From assembly GCF_002796985.1 (NCBI RefSeq), contig NZ_PEKX01000007.1:796284-860283 (forward strand): 64,000 bases of DNA. Reading direction: 5' to 3'. Each line of letters opens with the position of its first letter. Position 1 is the stretch's first letter. Shown piece after piece: positions 43,922 to 52,832 of the stretch. The notes under the pieces are model-generated. The model saw only the letters and a program-made list of their open reading frames with translations. It did not search any database and was not told the DNA's origin. Source of the stretch: Pseudomonas sp. GTDB taxonomy: Bacteria; Pseudomonadota; Gammaproteobacteria; Pseudomonadales; Pseudomonadaceae. The translations under genes were made by a program, and so were the position numbers.

Positions 43922-44004
43922 TGAGGAAAATTCTTACTCCTCCCCGTGACATCCGCCTTCTAGTCTGTAATATCCGCGGCTGCGCCAGCAGGACATTCCC
44001 AAAC

Positions 44005-44020
44005 TGGCACAGCCTTTGCT
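44005..44020 (+). promoter_or_regulatory. Sigma-54 promoter of fliLMNOPQR-flhB
   Basis: TGGCACAGCCTTTGCT is an excellent -24/-12 match, 50 bases before fliL and 84 bases after the tandem array. Confidence 0.92.
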
Positions 44021-44069
44021 GCTACCCCGGTATCAGCGCATTGCGCCGGAATAGTGACGGATAATTGGC

Positions 44070-44591
44070 ATGGCCAAGAAAGAACAGACGCCTTCTCTCC
44101 CCGATGGTCAGGAGCCCGGCAAGGGCAAGCTGAAGCTGATCATCATCATCGTGCTGGCCTTCCTGCTGGCGGTGGGCGCGTCGGTGGGCGGTACCTGGTT
44201 CTTCCTGAATAAGAGCGCCAAGCCCGACGAGGTCGCAGCCAAGACGGCGGAACATGCCGAGCCGACGAAGAAGCAGGCGGTGTACGAGATCCTCGCGCCG
44301 TCCTTCGTGGTCAACTTCAATCAGAACGGCCGCCAGCGCTATCTGCAGGTAGCCGTCGCCCTGATGGGCCGTGACCAGGCGCAGATGGATGCGCTACGCG
44401 AGCAGATGCCGCTGGTGCGCAATCAACTGGTGATGCTGTTCTCCAGTCAGAATTTCGACACGCTGGTGACGCCGGTCGGCAAGGAGATGCTCCGTCAGCA
44501 GGCAACCGCCAGCCTTCAGGAACTGGCGAAGAAGGCGACCGGTCAGTTGACCGTGGAGCAAGTGCTTTTCACCAATTTCGTATTGCAGTAG
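44070..44591 (+). CDS. fliL: Flagellar basal body-associated protein FliL
   Basis: A 173-residue single-pass inner-membrane protein (hydrophobic segment at about 25-47, LIIIIVLAFLLAVGASVGGT). The periplasmic FliL domain forms a ring around the stator and aids torque (YEILAPSFVVNFNQNGRQRY, QLTVEQVLFTNFVLQ at the end). It is the first gene of the fliL operon. Confidence 0.96.
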   Translation: MAKKEQTPSLPDGQEPGKGKLKLIIIIVLAFLLAVGASVGGTWFFLNKSAKPDEVAAKTAEHAEPTKKQAVYEILAPSFVVNFNQNGRQRYLQVAVALMGRDQAQMDALREQMPLVRNQLVMLFSSQNFDTLVTPVGKEMLRQQATASLQELAKKATGQLTVEQVLFTNFVLQ

Positions 44592-44600
44592 GTACCCGCC

Positions 44601-45572
44601 ATGGCCATGCAGGATCTACTTTCCCAGGACGAGATCGACGCGCTGTTGCACGGCGTCGACGACGGCGTGGTGGAAACCGAGTCCGACGTCGAGCCGGGGG
44701 CGATCAAGTCCTACGACCTGACCAGTCAGGACCGTATCGTCCGGGGGCGCATGCCGACCCTGGAGATGATCAACGAGCGGTTCGCCCGCTACACCCGCAT
44801 CAGCATGTTCAACCTGCTGCGCCGCTCGGCGGATGTCGCCGTGGGCGGTGTGCAGGTGATGAAGTTCGGCGAGTACGTGCACTCGCTGTACGTACCCACC
44901 AGCCTCAACCTGGTGAAGATGAAGCCGCTGCGCGGCACCGCGCTGTTCATCCTCGACGCCAAGCTGGTGTTCAAGCTGGTGGACAACTTCTTCGGCGGTG
45001 ACGGTCGTCACGCCAAGATCGAGGGCCGCGAGTTCACCCCCACCGAATTGCGGGTGGTGCGGATGGTCATCGAGCAGGCATTCGTCGACCTCGCCGAAGC
45101 CTGGCACGCGGTGATGCCGATTGCCTTCGAGTACGTCAACTCCGAGGTGAACCCGGCGATGGCCAACATCGTCAGCCCCAGCGAAGTGGTGGTGGTCTCC
45201 ACCTTCCACATCGAACTGGATGGCGGCGGTGGCGACCTGCACATCACCCTGCCGTACGCGATGATCGAACCGATCCGCGAGATGCTCGACGCCGGCTTCC
45301 AGTCCGACGTGGACGACCAGGACGAGCGCTGGATCAACGCCCTGCGCGAAGACATCCTCGATGTCAGCGTGCCGCTGGGCGCCACCGTCGTCCGCCGCCA
45401 GCTCAAGCTGCGCGACATCCTGCACATGCAGCCCGGCGATGTGATCCCGGTGGAGCTGCCCGAGCACATGATCATGCGCGCCAACGGCGTGCCTTCCTTC
45501 AAGGTCAAGCTGGGTTCGCACAAGGGCAACCTGGCTCTGCAGATTCTCGATCCGCTCGTGCGCCCGCGCTGA
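44601..45572 (+). CDS. fliM: Flagellar motor switch protein FliM
   Basis: A 323-residue C-ring protein. The N-terminal peptide LSQDEIDALLHG binds CheY-P. The middle CheC-like domain contacts FliG (the GGxG-type motif is near FFGGDGRHAK), and the C-terminal SpoA domain pairs with FliN (LGSHKGNLALQILDPL). Length is typical. It starts nine bases after fliL. Confidence 0.97.
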   Translation: MAMQDLLSQDEIDALLHGVDDGVVETESDVEPGAIKSYDLTSQDRIVRGRMPTLEMINERFARYTRISMFNLLRRSADVAVGGVQVMKFGEYVHSLYVPTSLNLVKMKPLRGTALFILDAKLVFKLVDNFFGGDGRHAKIEGREFTPTELRVVRMVIEQAFVDLAEAWHAVMPIAFEYVNSEVNPAMANIVSPSEVVVVSTFHIELDGGGGDLHITLPYAMIEPIREMLDAGFQSDVDDQDERWINALREDILDVSVPLGATVVRRQLKLRDILHMQPGDVIPVELPEHMIMRANGVPSFKVKLGSHKGNLALQILDPLVRPR

Positions 45573-45594
45573 GCGAATCCCCAGAGGACCCACC

Positions 45595-46065
45595 ATGTCT
45601 GACGAAGAAAACGTAACTCCCGAAGAACAGGCGCTGGCCGACGAGTGGGCCGCGGCGCTCTCCGAATCGGGTGACGCCAACCAGGACGACATCGACGCGC
45701 TGATGGCCCAGGGCGGCGCCACGCCAGTGGCTCCGGCCGCGCCGCGCGCGCCCATGGAAGAGTTCGGCATGGCGCCCAAGGCGCCGACCATTGCCGGCCT
45801 CGAAGGCCCCAACCTGGACGTGATCCTGGACATTCCGGTGACCATCTCCATGGAGGTCGGCCACACCGACATCAGCATCCGCAACCTGCTGCAGCTCAAC
45901 CAGGGCTCGGTGATCGAACTCGATCGCCTGGCCGGCGAGCCGCTGGACGTGCTGGTCAACGGTACGCTGATCGCCCACGGCGAAGTGGTGGTGGTGAACG
46001 AGAAGTTCGGCATCCGCCTCACCGACGTGATCAGCCCCAGCGAACGCATCAAGAAGCTGCGCTGA
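45595..46065 (+). CDS. fliN: Flagellar motor switch protein FliN
   Basis: A 156-residue C-ring base protein. A variable acidic/Ala-rich N-terminus leads to the SpoA domain (residues about 75-155; ILDIPVTISMEVGHTDISIR, LLQLNQGSVIELDRLAGEPL, VNEKFGIRLTDVISPSERIK). It forms the lower part of the switch and a docking site for FliH. It is spaced one base from fliO. Confidence 0.97.
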   Translation: MSDEENVTPEEQALADEWAAALSESGDANQDDIDALMAQGGATPVAPAAPRAPMEEFGMAPKAPTIAGLEGPNLDVILDIPVTISMEVGHTDISIRNLLQLNQGSVIELDRLAGEPLDVLVNGTLIAHGEVVVVNEKFGIRLTDVISPSERIKKLR

Positions 46066-46066
46066 C

Positions 46067-46564
46067 ATGGCCCGCCTGCTCGCGAGTCCCCGCCTGCTCG
46101 TTAACCTCTGTGCCCTGCCGTTGCTGGGGTTGTCCCTCTTCGCCCTGGGCGAGGAAGCGGCCAAGGCGCCGGCCTCCAACCCGGCCATCGTCCACGCCAG
46201 CTCCACGCCGAACCTCATCACCGGTAGCGCCGGCGCGCAGCTGATGCAGTTGCTGCTGGGCCTGGTGCTGGTGGTCGGGCTGATCTTCCTGCTCGCCTGG
46301 CTGGTGCGCCGGGTGCAACAGGTTGGCCCGAAGAGCAACCAGGCGATCCGCCTGATCTCCAGCCAGGCCCTCGGCCCGCGCGACCGCCTGGTGCTGGTGC
46401 AGGTGGGCGAGGAGCAGGTGCTGCTGGGCCTGACTCCCGGCCGCATTACTCCGCTGCACGTCATGCGCCAGCCGGTGCACGCTGCCGAATCGGAACCGGC
46501 GCAGCCGGAATTCGCCCAGCGCCTGCTGGAACTGCTGAACAAGGACAAGGGCCGCCCGCAGTGA
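46067..46564 (+). CDS. fliO: Flagellar biosynthetic protein FliO
   Basis: A 165-residue membrane protein that helps assemble the FliP ring of the export gate. A signal-like hydrophobic N-terminus (LLGLSLFALG) is followed by the main TM segment LLLGLVLVVGLIFLLAWLVR and the cytoplasmic FliO domain (SSQALGPRDRLVLVQVGEEQ). It overlaps fliP by four bases. Confidence 0.94.
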   Translation: MARLLASPRLLVNLCALPLLGLSLFALGEEAAKAPASNPAIVHASSTPNLITGSAGAQLMQLLLGLVLVVGLIFLLAWLVRRVQQVGPKSNQAIRLISSQALGPRDRLVLVQVGEEQVLLGLTPGRITPLHVMRQPVHAAESEPAQPEFAQRLLELLNKDKGRPQ

Positions 46565-47352
46565 CCCGCTCGCCGAACCTTGCCGTGCTGATCGACGTCC
46601 TCAGGCGAGCCGCGCCGCTGCTACTGGCCTTGCTGGCGCTGGTGGCGCCGCAGGCCTTCGCCGCCGATCCGACGCAGCTGACGGCGATCACCGTGACCAC
46701 CAATCCGCAGGGGCAGCAGGAGTACTCGGTCAGCCTGCAGATCCTGCTGATCATGACCGCGCTGAGCTTCATCCCGGCGTTCGTCATGCTGATGACCAGC
46801 TTCACCCGGATCATCATCGTCTTCTCCATCCTGCGCCAGGCGCTGGGCCTGCAGAGCACGCCATCGAACCAGATCCTGGTAGGCCTGGCGCTGTTCCTGA
46901 CGATGTTCGTGATGGCACCGGTGTTCGACAAGATCAACGCCACCGCTCTGCAGCCTTACCTCAGTGAGCAGATTCCCGCCCAGGAGGCGCTCAGTCGCGC
47001 CGAAGGACCGATCAAGGCTTTCATGCTGGCGCAGACCCGGCAGTCGGACCTGGAGCTGTTCGTGCGCCTGTCCAAGCGCACCGACATCCAGAGTGCCGAA
47101 GCCACGCCCCTGACCATCCTGGTGCCGGCGTTCGTCACCTCGGAGTTGAAGACCGCGTTCCAGATCGGTTTCATGATCTTCATTCCGTTCCTGATCATCG
47201 ACCTGGTGGTGTCCAGCGTGCTGATGGCGATGGGCATGATGATGCTCTCGCCGCTGATCATTTCATTGCCGTTCAAGATCATGCTGTTCGTCCTGGTGGA
47301 CGGCTGGGCGCTGATCATCGGCACGCTCGCCGGCAGTTTCGGGACGGTGTAG
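46561..47352 (+). CDS. fliP: Flagellar export gate protein FliP
   Basis: A 263-residue export gate protein with a cleavable-looking signal peptide (LLLALLALVAPQAFA) and four TM segments. Family signatures are clear: LMTSFTRIIIVFSILRQALG, PSNQILVGLALFLTMFVMAP and PFKIMLFVLVDGWALIIGTL. GTG at 46561 overlaps the fliO stop, the expected coupled start. An inverted repeat lies between it and fliQ. Confidence 0.97.
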   Translation: MTRSPNLAVLIDVLRRAAPLLLALLALVAPQAFAADPTQLTAITVTTNPQGQQEYSVSLQILLIMTALSFIPAFVMLMTSFTRIIIVFSILRQALGLQSTPSNQILVGLALFLTMFVMAPVFDKINATALQPYLSEQIPAQEALSRAEGPIKAFMLAQTRQSDLELFVRLSKRTDIQSAEATPLTILVPAFVTSELKTAFQIGFMIFIPFLIIDLVVSSVLMAMGMMMLSPLIISLPFKIMLFVLVDGWALIIGTLAGSFGTV

Positions 47353-47395
47353 CGATGCCCGACTGCTCGGCCGGAACAACAGCTCCCGGTGACTC

Positions 47396-47480
47396 CGCAG
47401 GATGGCGTGGAGCGCAGCGATACCCATCGAGTACTCCGCAGATATCGCCGATGGGTATCGCAAGCTTCACCCATCCTACG
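47396..47480. repeat. Inverted repeat element between fliP and fliQ
   Basis: Left arm CGCAGGATGGCGTGGAGC (47396) and right arm ending CACCCATCCTACG (47480) share the GATACCCATC / GATGGGTATC core of the fliI-fliJ element. The intergenic region is 184 bases, unusual inside an operon whose other junctions overlap or lie within 22 bases. Confidence 0.85.
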
Positions 47481-47536
47481 CACAGCACACTGCTACCCTC
47501 GCCACTCCTGCGTGCCGGGGCGAAAGAGGACTGACC

Positions 47537-47806
47537 ATGACCCCCGAAGTCGCCGTCGACCTGTTCCGTGAAGCGCTCTGGCTGACCGCCATGATCGTCG
47601 CCATCCTGATCGTCCCCAGCCTGCTGGTGGGGTTGCTGGTGGCGATGTTCCAGGCCGCCACGCAGATCAACGAGCAGACCCTGAGCTTCCTGCCGCGCCT
47701 GATCGTGGTGCTGCTCACCCTCATCGTGCTGGGGCCCTGGCTGATTCGGCAGTTGATGGAGTACACCCAGACGCTGATCACCAGCATCCCCACGCTGATC
47801 GGCTGA
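47537..47806 (+). CDS. fliQ: Flagellar export gate protein FliQ
   Basis: An 89-residue, two-TM export gate subunit (LTAMIVAILIVPSLLVGLLV and LIVVLLTLIVLGPWLIRQLM, with the QAATQINEQTLSFLPR loop between them). The start at 47537 has GAGGACTG upstream and gives the standard length; an in-frame ATG at 47402 lies inside the inverted repeat. Stop and fliR start share one base. Confidence 0.96.
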   Translation: MTPEVAVDLFREALWLTAMIVAILIVPSLLVGLLVAMFQAATQINEQTLSFLPRLIVVLLTLIVLGPWLIRQLMEYTQTLITSIPTLIG

Positions 47807-48582
47807 TGCTTGAACTCAGCAATGCGCAGATTGGCAGCTGGATCGGGTCCTTCCTGTTCCCGCTGTTCCGCATCGCCAGCCTGCTGATGGTGATGCCGAT
47901 CTTCGGCACCCAGTTGGTGCCCACCCGAGTGCGTCTTTACCTGTCCCTGGCGATCGCCGTGGTGCTGGTGCCCAGCCTGCCGCCGATGCCGCAGGTCGAT
48001 GCATTGAGCATGAAGGCCATGTTCCTGATCGGCGAACAGATCCTCATCGGCGCCATGCTCGGCTTTGCCCTGCAGCTGATGTTCCACGCCTACGTCATCG
48101 CCGGGCAGATCATCTCCATGCAGATGGGCCTGGGCTTCGCCTCGATGATCGACCCTACCAACGGCATCTCGGTGCCGGTGCTGGGGCAGTTCTTCACCAT
48201 GCTGGTGACCCTGCTGTTCCTCGCCATGAACGGCCACCTGGTGGTGTTCGAGGTGCTCGCCGAGAGCTTCGTGACCCTGCCGGTGGGCGAGGGGCTGTCG
48301 GGCAATCACCTGATTACCGTCGCCGGCAAGCTTGGCTGGGTGATCGGCGCCGGGCTGATCCTGGCGCTGCCGGCGGTTACCGCGCTGCTGGTGGTCAACC
48401 TCGCCTTCGGCGCCATGACCCGCGCCGCGCCGCAGCTGAACATCTTCTCCATCGGCTTCCCGCTGACCCTGATCATGGGCTTCATCATCGTCTGGATCGG
48501 TAGCGCCGATATCCTGTCGCAGTACCAGTCGCTCGCCAGCGAGGGGCTGCAACTGCTTCGCGAACTCGTGAGGGCCCGCTGA
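47806..48582 (+). CDS. fliR: Flagellar export gate protein FliR
   Basis: A 258-residue multi-spanning export gate protein. The FliR features MVMPIFGTQLVPTRVRLYLS and MQMGLGFASMIDPTNGISVP are present, and there are about six hydrophobic segments. It overlaps fliQ and flhB by one base at each end, so translation is coupled across fliQ-fliR-flhB. Confidence 0.96.
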   Translation: MLELSNAQIGSWIGSFLFPLFRIASLLMVMPIFGTQLVPTRVRLYLSLAIAVVLVPSLPPMPQVDALSMKAMFLIGEQILIGAMLGFALQLMFHAYVIAGQIISMQMGLGFASMIDPTNGISVPVLGQFFTMLVTLLFLAMNGHLVVFEVLAESFVTLPVGEGLSGNHLITVAGKLGWVIGAGLILALPAVTALLVVNLAFGAMTRAAPQLNIFSIGFPLTLIMGFIIVWIGSADILSQYQSLASEGLQLLRELVRAR

Positions 48583-49718
48583 TGGCCGAGAACGACAGCA
48601 GCGAAGACAAGACAGAGGAACCCACCGAGAAACGGCGCCGGGAGGCGCGCGAGAAAGGCCAGCTGCCGCGATCCAAGGAGCTGAACACCCTCGCCGTGCT
48701 CGTGGCTGGCGCCGGTGCGCTGCTGATGTATGGCGCCAACCTGGCCGACGCGCTGATGCGCCTGATGCGTAGCAGCTTCGAGCTGGACCGCGCCACGCTG
48801 ATGAACAGCGAGAGCATGCTCAACCTGCTGGCGGCCGCGGCGAAGATCGCCGGTGACGGCGTCTGGCCGATCCTCGCGGTGCTGCTGGCGGCAGCGCTGA
48901 TCGGGCCGGTGTCGCTGGGCGGCTGGCTGTTCTCGGCCGAGGCGCTGGCGCCCAAGTTCAGCCGGATGAACCCGCTGGAAGGGCTCAAGCGCATGTTCTC
49001 CGTGCGCTCGGTGGTGGAGCTGTCCAAGGCGCTGGTGAAATTCACCGTGGTGCTGGCGGTGGCCATCCTGGTGCTCAAGTCCGACCAGGACGACCTGCTG
49101 GCCATGGCCCACGAACCGATGGAGCAGGCGCTGATCCACTGCGCCAAAGTGGTGGGCTGGAGTGCCTTCTGGCTAGCCTGCAGCCTGATGCTCATCGCCG
49201 CTTTCGACGTGCCCTACCAGCTCTGGGACAACCGCAAGAAGCTGATGATGACCAAGCAGGAGGTCAAGGACGAGTACAAGGACTCCGAGGGCAAGCCGGA
49301 GGTCAAGGCCAAGGTCCGCCAGATGCAGCGCGAGATGGCCAACCGGCGAATGATGCAGGCCGTGCCCCAGGCCGACGTGGTGATCACCAACCCGACCCAC
49401 TTCGCCGTCGCCCTGCAGTACGACCCGGCCGCCACCGGCGCGCCCAAACTGCTGGCCAAGGGCAACGACTTCATGGCGCTGAAGATTCGCGAGATCGCCC
49501 AGGAGCACAAGGTCATGGTGCTCGAATCGCCGGCGCTGGCGCGGGCGGTGTATTACTCCACCGAGCTGGATCACGAGATTCCCGCCGGCCTCTACCTCGC
49601 CGTGGCGCAGGTGCTGGCCTACGTCTACCAGCTCAAGCAGTTCCGCGCCGGCAAGGGCAAACGCCCCGGGCCAATGCCGGACCTGCCGATTCCGCCGGAT
49701 TTGCGCCGCGACGAGTGA
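48582..49718 (+). CDS. flhB: Flagellar export switch protein FlhB
   Basis: A 378-residue protein with four TM segments in its first 210 residues and a cytoplasmic domain that cleaves itself at N270-P271 in the NPTH motif (VVITNPTHFAVAL). It switches export from hook to filament substrates after a signal from FliK. The N-terminus is typical (EDKTEEPTEKRRREAREKGQ). It is the last recognised gene of the fliL operon. Confidence 0.97.
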   Translation: MAENDSSEDKTEEPTEKRRREAREKGQLPRSKELNTLAVLVAGAGALLMYGANLADALMRLMRSSFELDRATLMNSESMLNLLAAAAKIAGDGVWPILAVLLAAALIGPVSLGGWLFSAEALAPKFSRMNPLEGLKRMFSVRSVVELSKALVKFTVVLAVAILVLKSDQDDLLAMAHEPMEQALIHCAKVVGWSAFWLACSLMLIAAFDVPYQLWDNRKKLMMTKQEVKDEYKDSEGKPEVKAKVRQMQREMANRRMMQAVPQADVVITNPTHFAVALQYDPAATGAPKLLAKGNDFMALKIREIAQEHKVMVLESPALARAVYYSTELDHEIPAGLYLAVAQVLAYVYQLKQFRAGKGKRPGPMPDLPIPPDLRRDE

Positions 49719-49796
49719 TCGGGTCGGCTGCGCGCGTCGGTGGGTTGTACTAGCATCCGAGGTTCTCACCGCTGCCAGGAGGCACAGAGTAAAGCC

Positions 49797-50228
49797 ATGG
49801 AAAGCACTGCCCGCGACCGCCGTATCGCCGTACTCATCCCCGTTGTCTCGCCGCTGCTCCTCTACGTTTCGTTCTGGTCTGCTCCGTTGCTGGTGCTGGG
49901 CTATCTCCTGCTCCGGCGCAGAGCGTTACCGCTGGCGCGCGAGGTGATGCTGCGGGTACTGGACCTGCTTCTATCCGTGCTGCTATTCAGCGTGGCTGCC
50001 GGCCTGCTGATCGGGTCCCTTGGGGTGGTCGCGCGGGACGGGGAAATCGAGCTGCTCGAACTGGCCAGCCGTGCGCTGATCGGGCTCTTTGGCATTCTGG
50101 TCACTGTCTATGCCGTCATCAGCCTCGGTTTCAGTGCCTTCCGTGCCTGGCACGGCCAGTTGCATGACCCGAAGCTGTCGATGGGCGTTCTCCAGGCCCT
50201 GCGTGGGCGTCCGCGAACGGCTGCCTGA
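49797..50228 (+). CDS. Small membrane protein of unknown function between flhB and flhA
   Basis: A 143-residue protein with about four hydrophobic segments (IAVLIPVVSPLLLYVSFWSA, PLLVLGYLLL, VLDLLLSVLLFSVAAGLLIG and LFGILVTVYAVISLGFSAF). I do not recognise a named family. It matches in position and size one of the two small uncharacterised genes between flhB and flhA in P. aeruginosa (PA1450/PA1451). The start at 49797 is the first good ATG, although its AGGAGG lies 14 bases away. It overlaps the next gene by one base. Confidence 0.7.
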   Translation: MESTARDRRIAVLIPVVSPLLLYVSFWSAPLLVLGYLLLRRRALPLAREVMLRVLDLLLSVLLFSVAAGLLIGSLGVVARDGEIELLELASRALIGLFGILVTVYAVISLGFSAFRAWHGQLHDPKLSMGVLQALRGRPRTAA

Positions 50229-50629
50229 TGAAAACCTTGCTCTTCCTGCTGGGCGTGCCCCTCGCGCTGGCGGCACAGCCTGACGAACCGGCGAACACGG
50301 TGGATACCGCCGATGCCGCGCAGGAAGACATCCCATCCGCCATCACCGTTCCCCGCCTGGAAAGCCCGGTCACCGACCTTGCCAGCACCCTCGGCAGCGG
50401 CTGGATCGCCTCAATGCAGCGGCGGCTGCTGGCCCTGCCCATCGGCGGCTGCATTGGCGTGGCGTTGCTCTGCCTGCCGTTCGTCCTCGCTACAAGACCT
50501 GGAAGCGCAGCCGCGTGGAGTTCGCCATCCGCCTGGCCGCTCTGCGCCAGGCATTTCCACACAGTCGAGAAAGTTGGAACGCTTCCTGCAAAACCCTGTG
50601 CGGATGCCCGTTGGGCGTCAAAAGTTTGA
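50228..50629 (+). CDS. Small exported or membrane protein of unknown function, 3' end possibly frameshifted
   Basis: A 133-residue frame starting MKTLLFLLGVPLALAAQPDE, which looks like a signal peptide cleaved after ALAA. A second hydrophobic segment (LPIGGCIGVALLCLPFVLA) is at about 75-93. After that the encoded sequence becomes Trp/Ser/Cys-rich and unconvincing, whereas the other frame from about 50488 reads RYKTWKRSRVEFAIRLAALR, a natural basic cytosolic continuation. The real gene may be frameshifted near 50488, or the tail is simply degraded. The end overlaps the flhA promoter region. Confidence 0.5.
   Translation: MKTLLFLLGVPLALAAQPDEPANTVDTADAAQEDIPSAITVPRLESPVTDLASTLGSGWIASMQRRLLALPIGGCIGVALLCLPFVLATRPGSAAAWSSPSAWPLCARHFHTVEKVGTLPAKPCADARWASKV
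50575..50590 (+). promoter_or_regulatory. Candidate sigma-54 promoter of flhA
   Basis: TGGAACGCTTCCTGCA keeps GG-N10-GC with one mismatch in each element, 82 bases before flhA and inside the 3' end of the preceding small gene. flhA is a FleQ/RpoN gene in P. aeruginosa. Confidence 0.65.
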
Positions 50630-50671
50630 TCCGGTGGCCGACTCGGCCACCCACGCGCAAGGGAGTTTCGG

Positions 50672-52795
50672 GTGGATCGTACGCAACTGATCGGCACTGT
50701 TCGCAGCAATCTGGTGGGGCTAAGCCGGGGCAACCTCGGCGTGCCGCTGCTGTTGCTCGCCATGCTGGCGATGATGACCCTGCCGATCCCGCCGTTCCTG
50801 CTGGATGTGCTGTTCACCTTCAACATCGCCCTGTCCATCGTGGTGCTGCTGGTCAGCGTGTACGCCCTGCGCCCGCTGGACTTCGCCGTGTTCCCGACCA
50901 TCCTGCTGGTCGCCACTCTGTTGCGCCTGGCGCTGAACGTCGCTTCCACCCGCGTCGTGCTGCTGCACGGCCACGATGGCCACGCGGCCGCGGGCAAGGT
51001 GATCCAGGCGTTCGGCGAGGTGGTGATCGGCGGCAACTACGTCGTCGGTATCGTCGTCTTCGCGATCCTCATGATCATCAACTTCGTGGTGGTCACCAAG
51101 GGCGCCGGGCGTATCTCCGAGGTGAGCGCGCGTTTCACCCTCGACGCCATGCCCGGCAAGCAGATGGCCATCGACGCCGACCTCAATGCCGGCCTGATCG
51201 AGCAGGGCGAAGCGAAGACACGCCGCGCCGAAGTGGCCCAGGAGGCCGACTTCTACGGCTCCATGGACGGTGCCAGCAAGTTCGTCCGCGGTGACGCCGT
51301 TGCCGGCCTGCTGATCCTCTTCATCAACCTTATCGGTGGCGTGGCCATCGGCATGGTCCAGCACTCGATGAGCTTCGGCGACGCCGGCAAGGTTTACGCC
51401 CTGCTGACCATTGGTGACGGTCTGGTGGCGCAGTTGCCTTCGCTGCTGCTGTCCACCGCCGCCGCGATCATGGTGACCCGCGTTTCCAGCGCCGAGGACA
51501 TGGGCCAGCAGGTCAACCGGCAGATGTTCGCCTCGCCCAAGGCGCTGGCCATCTCGGCGGCCATCCTGATCGCCATGGGTCTGGTGCCCGGCATGCCGCA
51601 TGTGTCCTTCATCGGCCTGGGCGGCCTGGCTGCCGCTGGTGCGTACCTGATCTGGCACCGCCAGCGCCAGGCCAGCCAGAAGGCCGAGCAGGAAGCCCAG
51701 ACCCAGCAGGAACTGCTGCCCGCGCAGCGTGCCGAACAGACCAAGGAGCTGGGCTGGGACGACGTGACGCCGGTGGACATGGTCGGCCTGGAAGTGGGCT
51801 ACCGCCTGATTCCGCTGGTGGATCGCAACCAGGGCGGTCAATTGCTGGCGCGGATCAAGGGCGTACGCAAGAAGCTGTCCCAGGACCTGGGCTTCCTGAT
51901 GCCGTCGGTGCACATCCGCGACAACCTCGACCTGCTGCCCAACGCCTACCGTTTGACGCTCATGGGCGTCAGCGTGGCGGAGGCCGAGATCTACCCGGAC
52001 CGCGACCTGGCGATCAACCCCGGCCAGGTGTTCGGCACTCTCAACGGCATCGCCGGCAAGGACCCGGCCTTCGGCCTGGAAGCCGTGTGGATCGAAGCCT
52101 CGCAGCGCGATCAGGCGCAGTCCCTGGGCTACACCGTGGTCGACGCAAGTACCGTGGTCGCCACTCACCTGAACCAGGTGCTGCACAAGCATGCCCACGA
52201 GCTGCTCGGCCACGAGGAAGTCCAGCAACTGATGCAACTGCTGGCCAAGACCTCGCCCAAGCTCGCCGAAGAGCTGGTGCCGGGGATGATTTCCCTGTCG
52301 ACGCTGCTCAAGGTGTTGCAGGCGCTGCTGCAGGAGCAGGTGCCGGTACGGGACATCCGCACCATTGCCGAAGCCATCGCCAACGTGGCGGTGAAGAGTC
52401 AAGATCCCGCCGCGATGGTGGCGGCGGTTCGCGTCGCGCTGGCCCGTGCAATCGTGCAAACCATTGTGGGACTAGAGCCGGAGCTGCCTGTGATCACCCT
52501 GGAGCCGAGGTTGGAACAGATATTGCTCAATAGTCTTCAGAAGGCCGGGCAGGGCTCCGAAGACGGCATGTTGCTGGAACCCGGAATGGCCGAAAAGCTG
52601 CAACGCTCGATGGTTGAAGCGGCGCAGCGTCAGGAGATGCTTGGCAAGCCGGCGATTCTGCTGGTGGCAGGTCCCATCCGCGCGATGATGTCGCGATTCG
52701 CCCGGATGGCGGTTCCCACCATGAACGTGCTGGCTTACCAGGAAATCCCCGACAACAAACAGGTCACCATTGTTGCCACCGTTGGGCAGCAGTAG
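50672..52795 (+). CDS. flhA: Flagellar export gate protein FlhA
   Basis: A 707-residue export gate component. The N-terminal 330 residues hold about eight TM segments and the conserved FHIPEP-family region (LRLALNVASTRVVLLHGHDG, FVRGDAVAGLLILFINLIGG). The cytoplasmic C-terminal half forms the nonameric ring that docks chaperone-substrate complexes. GTG at 50672 is the start, giving MDRTQLIGTVRSNLVGLSRG as in P. aeruginosa. AAGGGAG is upstream. Confidence 0.97.
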   Translation: MDRTQLIGTVRSNLVGLSRGNLGVPLLLLAMLAMMTLPIPPFLLDVLFTFNIALSIVVLLVSVYALRPLDFAVFPTILLVATLLRLALNVASTRVVLLHGHDGHAAAGKVIQAFGEVVIGGNYVVGIVVFAILMIINFVVVTKGAGRISEVSARFTLDAMPGKQMAIDADLNAGLIEQGEAKTRRAEVAQEADFYGSMDGASKFVRGDAVAGLLILFINLIGGVAIGMVQHSMSFGDAGKVYALLTIGDGLVAQLPSLLLSTAAAIMVTRVSSAEDMGQQVNRQMFASPKALAISAAILIAMGLVPGMPHVSFIGLGGLAAAGAYLIWHRQRQASQKAEQEAQTQQELLPAQRAEQTKELGWDDVTPVDMVGLEVGYRLIPLVDRNQGGQLLARIKGVRKKLSQDLGFLMPSVHIRDNLDLLPNAYRLTLMGVSVAEAEIYPDRDLAINPGQVFGTLNGIAGKDPAFGLEAVWIEASQRDQAQSLGYTVVDASTVVATHLNQVLHKHAHELLGHEEVQQLMQLLAKTSPKLAEELVPGMISLSTLLKVLQALLQEQVPVRDIRTIAEAIANVAVKSQDPAAMVAAVRVALARAIVQTIVGLEPELPVITLEPRLEQILLNSLQKAGQGSEDGMLLEPGMAEKLQRSMVEAAQRQEMLGKPAILLVAGPIRAMMSRFARMAVPTMNVLAYQEIPDNKQVTIVATVGQQ

Positions 52796-52832
52796 TCGGA
52801 AGAATAGATAGAGCGCATCGAGGTCCCAGGCC

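Noticed and set aside
43499..43924. Several small open frames (including one repeated almost identically)
   Set aside because: They are readings of the 220-bp repeat units and would be duplicated with the array; no ribosome binding site or family similarity.
50515..51294. 259-codon plus-strand frame before and over flhA
   Set aside because: Most of it overlaps flhA in a wrong frame; only its first part may be a relic of the preceding small gene.
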